Source of the DNA: Clostridiales bacterium
Lineage (GTDB): Bacteria; Bacillota_A; Clostridia; Saccharofermentanales; Saccharofermentanaceae
NCBI GenBank assembly: GCA_017649745.1
Contig: JAGCGE010000286.1
Location: 1-10,170 of the forward strand
Direction of reading: 5' to 3'
DNA: 10,170 nucleotides
Below are positions 6,357 to 10,170 of the stretch, piece after piece (within the stretch, counting starts at the first letter, position 1; each line of letters begins with the position of its first letter). The position numbers were made by a program, and so were the translations under genes. Below the pieces are notes generated by a model. It worked only from the letters and a program-made list of their open reading frames with translations. It did no database searches and was not told where the DNA came from.

Positions 6357-7752
6357 GGCCGTGATCGGACTGGAGGTCCATGTTGAACTTAAGACCGAGG
6401 GCAAGCTCTTCTGTAAGTGTAAGAACCGCTTCGGCGACAAGATAAACACCAACTGCTGCGAGATATGCACCGGCCTTCCGGGCGCGATCCCCGTATTTAA
6501 CGAGGAGTGCCTGATCCCCGCAGTTAAGACGGGACTTATCCTTAATTGCAAGATCTCGGAGAAGACCCGCTTCGACCGTAAGAACTATTTTTATCCTGAT
6601 CTTCCGAAGGGCTATCAGATATCCCAGCTCTACGAGCCTTTTGCTACGGACGGTCATATCGACCTTCCGAGATCCGGCAAGACCATAAGGATCCGTGAAG
6701 TCCATATGGAGGACGACGCCGCGAAGCTCATGTACGGGGACGGCAGGACCGTGGTCGACTACAACCGCTGCGGCGTGCCGCTTGTGGAGATCGTCACCAT
6801 GCCTGATTTCAGGACCTCTGACGAAGTCACCGAGTTCATGGAGATCCTTCGTAAGGACCTTCGCGCCGCAGGCGTCACTGACGGCAGGCTCGAGCAGGGC
6901 TCCATGAGAGCCGACATCAATCTTTCCGTTCGAATAGAAGGGGAGAGCCTCGGAACCAGGACCGAGACCAAGAACATGGCGTCCTTCAAAGCCATCGCCA
7001 AAGCGATAGAGGAGGAGACAAGACGTCAGATCCTTATTCTCGAAAAAGGCGGCCAAGTTATCCAGCAGACCATGCGCTTTGACGAGGAGACCTTAAAGAC
7101 CGAAGTGATGAGGACCAAGGAAAACAGCGACGACTACAAGTATTTCCCGGATCCTGACCTTCCGTACATAACCGTAAGCGAAGAGTTTTCGAGAAAGATA
7201 AGAGATATGATCCCGGAACTGCCGTCTCAGAAGGAACGAAGGTTTTCGGAGGAATTCGGCCTGAGGGACGAGGATGCGAAGGTCATCTGCCGAAGCGACG
7301 AAGTGGCGGATGTTTTCGAGAAGGCGGCGAAGATGTCGGGACTTAATGAAGAGACCGTGAGCCTTCTTCTTACGCATATCGCATCTTCGGAGAAACTGCC
7401 GGCGCCTGAAGCTTTGGCGAAGACTGCGGTACTCATGGCGGGCGGCAAGATCAGCGCGGGAATGGCCAAAACGCTTCTTATCGAGGTATCAAAGACGGGC
7501 GAAGATCCTGACGAATATGTTGAAAAGAGGGGCTTTATAAGGATCACCGACGACGGACTTATCGCGGAGGCAGTGGATAAAGTCCTCGCTGACGGCGATA
7601 ACGCCAAGGCAATAAGCGACTTTAGATCGGGCAAGGACAAGGTGCTTGGTTTTCTGGTGGGCAAGGTCATGCGCGAACTTAAGGGCAAGGGCGACGCGGA
7701 GAAAGTAAGGCTGATACTTTTGAACAAACTTGTTGGAGATATTGACGGATGA
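6349..7752 (+). CDS. gatB: Aspartyl/glutamyl-tRNA amidotransferase subunit B
   Basis: GatB phosphorylates the side chain of misacylated Glu-tRNA(Gln) or Asp-tRNA(Asn) and amidates it with ammonia channelled from GatA. The 467-residue length is normal. Visible family blocks are the N-terminal YEAVIGLEVHVELKT, the zinc-type cysteines Cys22, Cys24, Cys37 and Cys40, TGLPGAIPVFNEE, FDRKNYFYPDLPKGYQISQ, EVHMEDDAAKL and NSDDYKYFPDPDLP. The C-terminal YqeY-like tail domain ends with ISDFRSGKDKVLGFLVGKVM. I chose the ATG at 6349 rather than an in-frame GTG at 6340, because AGAGGTGA (6335-6342) then sits at normal distance and the protein begins as the family does. The start overlaps the end of gatCA by 8 bases (ATGTATGA), which points to translational coupling and equal amounts of the two subunits. 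Unlike its GatA partner it shows no large deletions. Confidence 0.96.
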   Translation: MYEAVIGLEVHVELKTEGKLFCKCKNRFGDKINTNCCEICTGLPGAIPVFNEECLIPAVKTGLILNCKISEKTRFDRKNYFYPDLPKGYQISQLYEPFATDGHIDLPRSGKTIRIREVHMEDDAAKLMYGDGRTVVDYNRCGVPLVEIVTMPDFRTSDEVTEFMEILRKDLRAAGVTDGRLEQGSMRADINLSVRIEGESLGTRTETKNMASFKAIAKAIEEETRRQILILEKGGQVIQQTMRFDEETLKTEVMRTKENSDDYKYFPDPDLPYITVSEEFSRKIRDMIPELPSQKERRFSEEFGLRDEDAKVICRSDEVADVFEKAAKMSGLNEETVSLLLTHIASSEKLPAPEALAKTAVLMAGGKISAGMAKTLLIEVSKTGEDPDEYVEKRGFIRITDDGLIAEAVDKVLADGDNAKAISDFRSGKDKVLGFLVGKVMRELKGKGDAEKVRLILLNKLVGDIDG

Positions 7753-7760
7753 TGTATAAT
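7733..7760 (+). promoter_or_regulatory. Possible promoter for the CNNM-type transporter gene
   Basis: TTGGAG at 7733-7738 and TATAAT at 7755-7760 are separated by 16 bases. The element overlaps the last codons of gatB. It would give a leader of about 65 bases before the GTG start at 7831. I see no clear riboswitch or terminator fold in that leader by eye, although magnesium-responsive leaders are known for some cation transporters. Confidence 0.5.
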
Positions 7761-7830
7761 AGGTAATTATCTATAAAGACTTATTTCGACAGTTATGTTT
7801 CTTTTTATTAGGAAAGGATAGGAGACTAAA

Positions 7831-9183
7831 GTGCCTGACGGCGTGTTAAAGATCATATTGGATCTTCTGGTCGTATTTATTTTTATCTTGATCAATGCCT
7901 TCTTCGCGGGAACGGAGATGGCGGTTATTTCGCTTAACGATGCTAAGATGCACAAGATGGCCGAGGACGGTAACAGACGTGCAAGAAGAATACTTAAGTT
8001 CATAGACAATCCGGGAACATTTTTGGCTACGATCCAGGTAGGAGTTACCCTCGCGGGATTCTTATCATCTGCTTTTGCTGCCAACAATTTCTCGTCCCTT
8101 ATCGCGGGCGCCGTCGATCCGCAGGGCGTTCATTCATGGGTCCAGCCTCTGGCAACCGTCCTTATCACCGTGGTCCTTTCATACTTCTCCCTCGTTTTGG
8201 GCGAGCTCGTTCCGAAAAGGATCGCTCAGAAATATCCTGAGAAGTGGTCATTCGCGGCAGCGGGCATCGTAAGGGCATTCGGTATCCTTGCAACTCCGTT
8301 CGTCAAGTTCCTTACGGCTTCCACCAACGCCATCCTCAAGCTTTTGAGGATCGACCCTAAGAGCAAGGACAAGGAAGTTACGGAAGAAGAGATCAGGATG
8401 ATGGTCGACGTCGCATCCGAGTCCGATTCCATCGAAGACAGCGAGAAAGAGATGATCGAGAAGGTTTTCGAGTTCAATGACAAGGAAGTCTCCGAGATCA
8501 TGACCCACAGAAAGAAGATCATATCCCTCGACGAGGATTCCCCATACGACGAGGTCATCAAGATCGCGAGAAACGAGAAGTACACCCGTATCCCTGTCTA
8601 TCATGACACCATCGACGACATCGTGGGTATCCTTCACATCAAGGACCTTCTCGGTATGTCCGAAAACGATATCAAGAACTTTAAGCTCTCCAAATACACC
8701 CGTGAGCCTTTGTTCGTGCACGAGACCAAAAAGATCTCAGCTCTCTTTAACGAGATGAAGACCTGCGGCATGCAGATGGCAGTCATCGTTGACGAGTACG
8801 GCGGAACAATGGGTATCGCCACCATCGAGGACATGGTCGAGGAGATCGTCGGCAACATCTCCGACGAATTCGACGAGGAAGAGCAGGAGTGCATCAAGCT
8901 TTCCAACGGCGACCTTATCGTAGCAGGCGACATGACCCTGTCAGACCTCGAGAACGAGATCGACATCGAACTTACGGATGACGAATACGACACCATCGCA
9001 GGTCTTGTCATCCAGCTTCTGGACAGGATCCCGGAAGAGAGGGAAAAGCCTACAGTAAGTTATAAGAACCTGGACATCAAGGTCCTTCAGGTTCAGGAGC
9101 GTACCATCTCCAAGGTTCTTATCCATATAAATCCTATTGTGGAGGATGAAGAAACTGAGGAAGATGACGACAAGGAAGAATGA
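7831..9183 (+). CDS. CNNM/CorC-type transporter (DUF21, CBS pair, CorC_HlyC domain)
   Basis: The 450-residue protein has the three-part architecture of the CNNM/CorC family, often labelled hemolysin C. Residues 1 to about 175 form the DUF21 membrane domain, with helices near 8-27, 67-87, 106-127 and 140-165. Conserved features are NAFFAGTEMAVISL in the first helix and LGELVPKRIAQKYPEK after the third. A CBS pair follows from about 220 (IMTHRKKI at 223-230) to 345, with VDEYGGTMGIATIEDMVEEIVG closing the second CBS. The CorC_HlyC domain covers about 357-438, and a very acidic tail ends the protein. Relatives mediate magnesium (and possibly cobalt or sodium-coupled) transport; the hemolysin name is historical. 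The GTG start at 7831 has AGGAG at 7820-7824, six bases away. The end overlaps the HAD gene by about 20 bases, suggesting one transcript. Confidence 0.93.
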   Translation: MPDGVLKIILDLLVVFIFILINAFFAGTEMAVISLNDAKMHKMAEDGNRRARRILKFIDNPGTFLATIQVGVTLAGFLSSAFAANNFSSLIAGAVDPQGVHSWVQPLATVLITVVLSYFSLVLGELVPKRIAQKYPEKWSFAAAGIVRAFGILATPFVKFLTASTNAILKLLRIDPKSKDKEVTEEEIRMMVDVASESDSIEDSEKEMIEKVFEFNDKEVSEIMTHRKKIISLDEDSPYDEVIKIARNEKYTRIPVYHDTIDDIVGILHIKDLLGMSENDIKNFKLSKYTREPLFVHETKKISALFNEMKTCGMQMAVIVDEYGGTMGIATIEDMVEEIVGNISDEFDEEEQECIKLSNGDLIVAGDMTLSDLENEIDIELTDDEYDTIAGLVIQLLDRIPEEREKPTVSYKNLDIKVLQVQERTISKVLIHINPIVEDEETEEDDDKEE

Positions 9184-9841
9184 GAAACTGAAGTACAAAT
9201 GCGTGCTTTACGACTTCGACGGCACGCTGGCCGACTCTGTACCGGTGATACTCCTGAATCAGCAGATGGCCTACGAAGAAGTCATGGGCCATTGCCCGAG
9301 AACAGTTGAGGATCTTCGAAGCTACATAGGACTTCCGCTGGTGGATACCTTCGCCATGCACGACAAGGAAACGGCGGATAAACTTCTGGAATCATATCTG
9401 AGGATCAATCTCGAACTTCTGCATAAGGATATGATCCCCTTTTTCGATGGCGTTGAGGAAGAACTCCACGAACTTAAGAAGATGGGCGTCATGCAGGGGA
9501 TAATGAGTGCCAAGAGGCGCACATCCCTTGATATAACACTGGATCTCAAGGGATATTCGGACTTTTTCGATCTCCTTGTGACAAAAGAAGATACAGAAAA
9601 GCACAAACCCGATCCCGAGCCTTATCTGTATTGCGCGGAAAAGCTCGGCATCAAGCCTTCGGAGATGATCTATGTGGGCGATGCCATAGGAGACATCCTG
9701 GGAGCCAAGAACGCGGGAGTCGATTCGGTCTTCGTAGAATGGAGTTCAATGCCGAAGAAAGAGATACTCGATCTGAAGCCTACATATGTAATAAAGGAAA
9801 TGAAAGAGCTTTCTTGCATTATTCACGGCAGCGAATTATAA
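9164..9841 (+). CDS. HAD-superfamily phosphatase (PpaX/Gph-like)
   Basis: The 225-residue protein is a HAD hydrolase of the phosphoglycolate phosphatase / PpaX group. Motif I is LYDFDGTLADS with nucleophile Asp17 and acid Asp19. Motif II Ser115 lies in IMSAK, motif III Lys148 in KHKPDPEP, and motif IV in VGDAIGDILGAKNAG with Asp173 and Asp177. An alpha-helical cap of the C1 type sits between motifs I and II (about 28-95). All four motifs are intact, so it should hydrolyse a phosphoester or pyrophosphate; the substrate cannot be told from sequence. The start is uncertain. The ATG at 9164 has a GAGG only three bases upstream, and an ATG at 9146 is no better placed. AAGGAAG at about 9173-9179 would favour a non-ATG start nearer the DxD motif (CTG at 9188 or GTG at 9200). 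With the 9164 start it overlaps the transporter gene by 20 bases. Confidence 0.85.
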   Translation: MTTRKNEKLKYKCVLYDFDGTLADSVPVILLNQQMAYEEVMGHCPRTVEDLRSYIGLPLVDTFAMHDKETADKLLESYLRINLELLHKDMIPFFDGVEEELHELKKMGVMQGIMSAKRRTSLDITLDLKGYSDFFDLLVTKEDTEKHKPDPEPYLYCAEKLGIKPSEMIYVGDAIGDILGAKNAGVDSVFVEWSSMPKKEILDLKPTYVIKEMKELSCIIHGSEL

Positions 9842-9842
9842 T
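9814..9842 (+). promoter_or_regulatory. Promoter for the downstream membrane-anchored foldase-like gene
   Basis: TTGCAT at 9814-9819 and TATAAT at 9837-9842 are separated by the optimal 17 bases. The element lies within the last codons of the HAD gene, with its -10 running across the TAA stop. Transcription would start near 9849, leaving a leader of about 45 bases with AAAAGGA (9876-9882) before the ATG at 9894. Confidence 0.6.
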
Positions 9843-9893
9843 GGTTAGTGCTTTTTTGCAAAGAATATGATTTGGAAAAGGATGGTTTGACAT

Positions 9894-10170
9894 ATGGCAA
9901 ACTCTAAGAAAGTGAGCAAAGGCCTAAGCTCTAAGACTAAGAGCGGGGTTATCATGGGTGTTTGTATAGCACTCCTTATTTTGATCGTCGGAGGCTATTT
10001 TGCTTACTATACAGGTCTTCCTGCAAGGATTATTCCTGCTGTTATGATCGTTGAGACAGTAGACGGTAAGGAAAAGACGGTAGGCAAGATCTATACACCG
10101 GAGTTGACCTACTACAAGAATCAGTTCCTTTCCATGTCTGCTATGTACGGAATGAACGATGAGACTTATC
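9894..10170 (+). CDS. Membrane-anchored protein, probable PrsA/SurA-type foldase (partial)
   Basis: Only the first 92 codons are inside the window and the frame runs open to the edge. The N-terminus is short, Lys/Ser-rich and basic (SKKVSKGLSSKTKSG), followed by one membrane helix at about residues 19-40. After the helix comes an extracytoplasmic segment with ETVDGKEKTVGKIYTPELTYYKNQF. The pattern of a query strand, a short turn and then a TxxELxYYxxxF helix is typical of the N-terminal SurA-like chaperone domain of clostridial peptidyl-prolyl isomerase-like proteins. The catalytic domain, if any, is downstream. No lipobox is seen, so it would be a type II membrane protein, unlike the lipoprotein at 1007. 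AAGGA at 9878-9882 is 11 bases before the ATG, a slightly long spacing. The assignment is an inference from a short N-terminus. Confidence 0.55.
   Translation, partial: MANSKKVSKGLSSKTKSGVIMGVCIALLILIVGGYFAYYTGLPARIIPAVMIVETVDGKEKTVGKIYTPELTYYKNQFLSMSAMYGMNDETY

Noticed and set aside
5595..7056. Long minus-strand open frames opposite gatCA and gatB
   Set aside because: Both sense genes are certain from conserved motifs. The antisense products show no family resemblance and are explained by codon bias in the sense strand.
9846..9860. TTTTTT run after the HAD gene as a terminator
   Set aside because: No GC-rich stem precedes it; the sequence before it is the promoter and stop codon region.

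Overview
The window looks like chromosomal housekeeping and envelope sequence from a Gram-positive bacterium of the class Clostridia. This is inferred from three things: a GatCAB amidotransferase of the Firmicutes type, a lipobox signal peptide on a parvulin-like lipoprotein together with VanY-like and two-HKD cardiolipin synthase proteins, and strong AGGAG-type ribosome binding sites with TATAAT-type -10 boxes. GC content is moderate and even. I cannot name the genus. I see no mobile elements, RNA genes, CRISPR arrays or prophage genes, and no gene-free stretch longer than about 120 bases.

Layout. Positions 1-125 hold the C-terminal end of UDP-galactopyranose mutase (+). It meets an exonuclease III gene (xth, -, 122-889) tail to tail, and their stop codons overlap. 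A 117-base divergent spacer follows, with an extended -10 promoter. It drives a parvulin-type lipoprotein (1007-2503) and, 25 bases downstream, a cardiolipin synthase (cls, 2529-4082). Cls converges on a VanY-like D,D-carboxypeptidase (-, 4063-4929), with a 20-base overlap. After a 65-base divergent spacer comes the amidotransferase pair: a GatC-GatA fusion (4995-6356) and gatB (6349-7752), overlapping by 8 bases. Next are a CNNM/CorC-type transporter (7831-9183), an overlapping HAD phosphatase (about 9164-9841), and the start of a second membrane-anchored protein resembling a PrsA/SurA-type foldase (9894 to the window end).

How the genes work together. GatCA and GatB should form the transamidase that turns misacylated Glu-tRNA(Gln) and/or Asp-tRNA(Asn) into Gln-tRNA and Asn-tRNA. 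Lipoprotein, Cls, VanY-like protein, CNNM protein and second foldase-like protein all concern the envelope: protein folding, anionic phospholipid, peptidoglycan trimming and cation transport. xth and the HAD enzyme are general housekeeping.

The most unusual feature is the GatC-GatA fusion. A GatC-like N-terminus runs straight into a GatA that lacks its usual N-terminal helices and several internal segments. The Lys/cis-Ser/Ser triad keeps its family spacing. The whole fused protein, at 453 residues, is shorter than an ordinary GatA alone.
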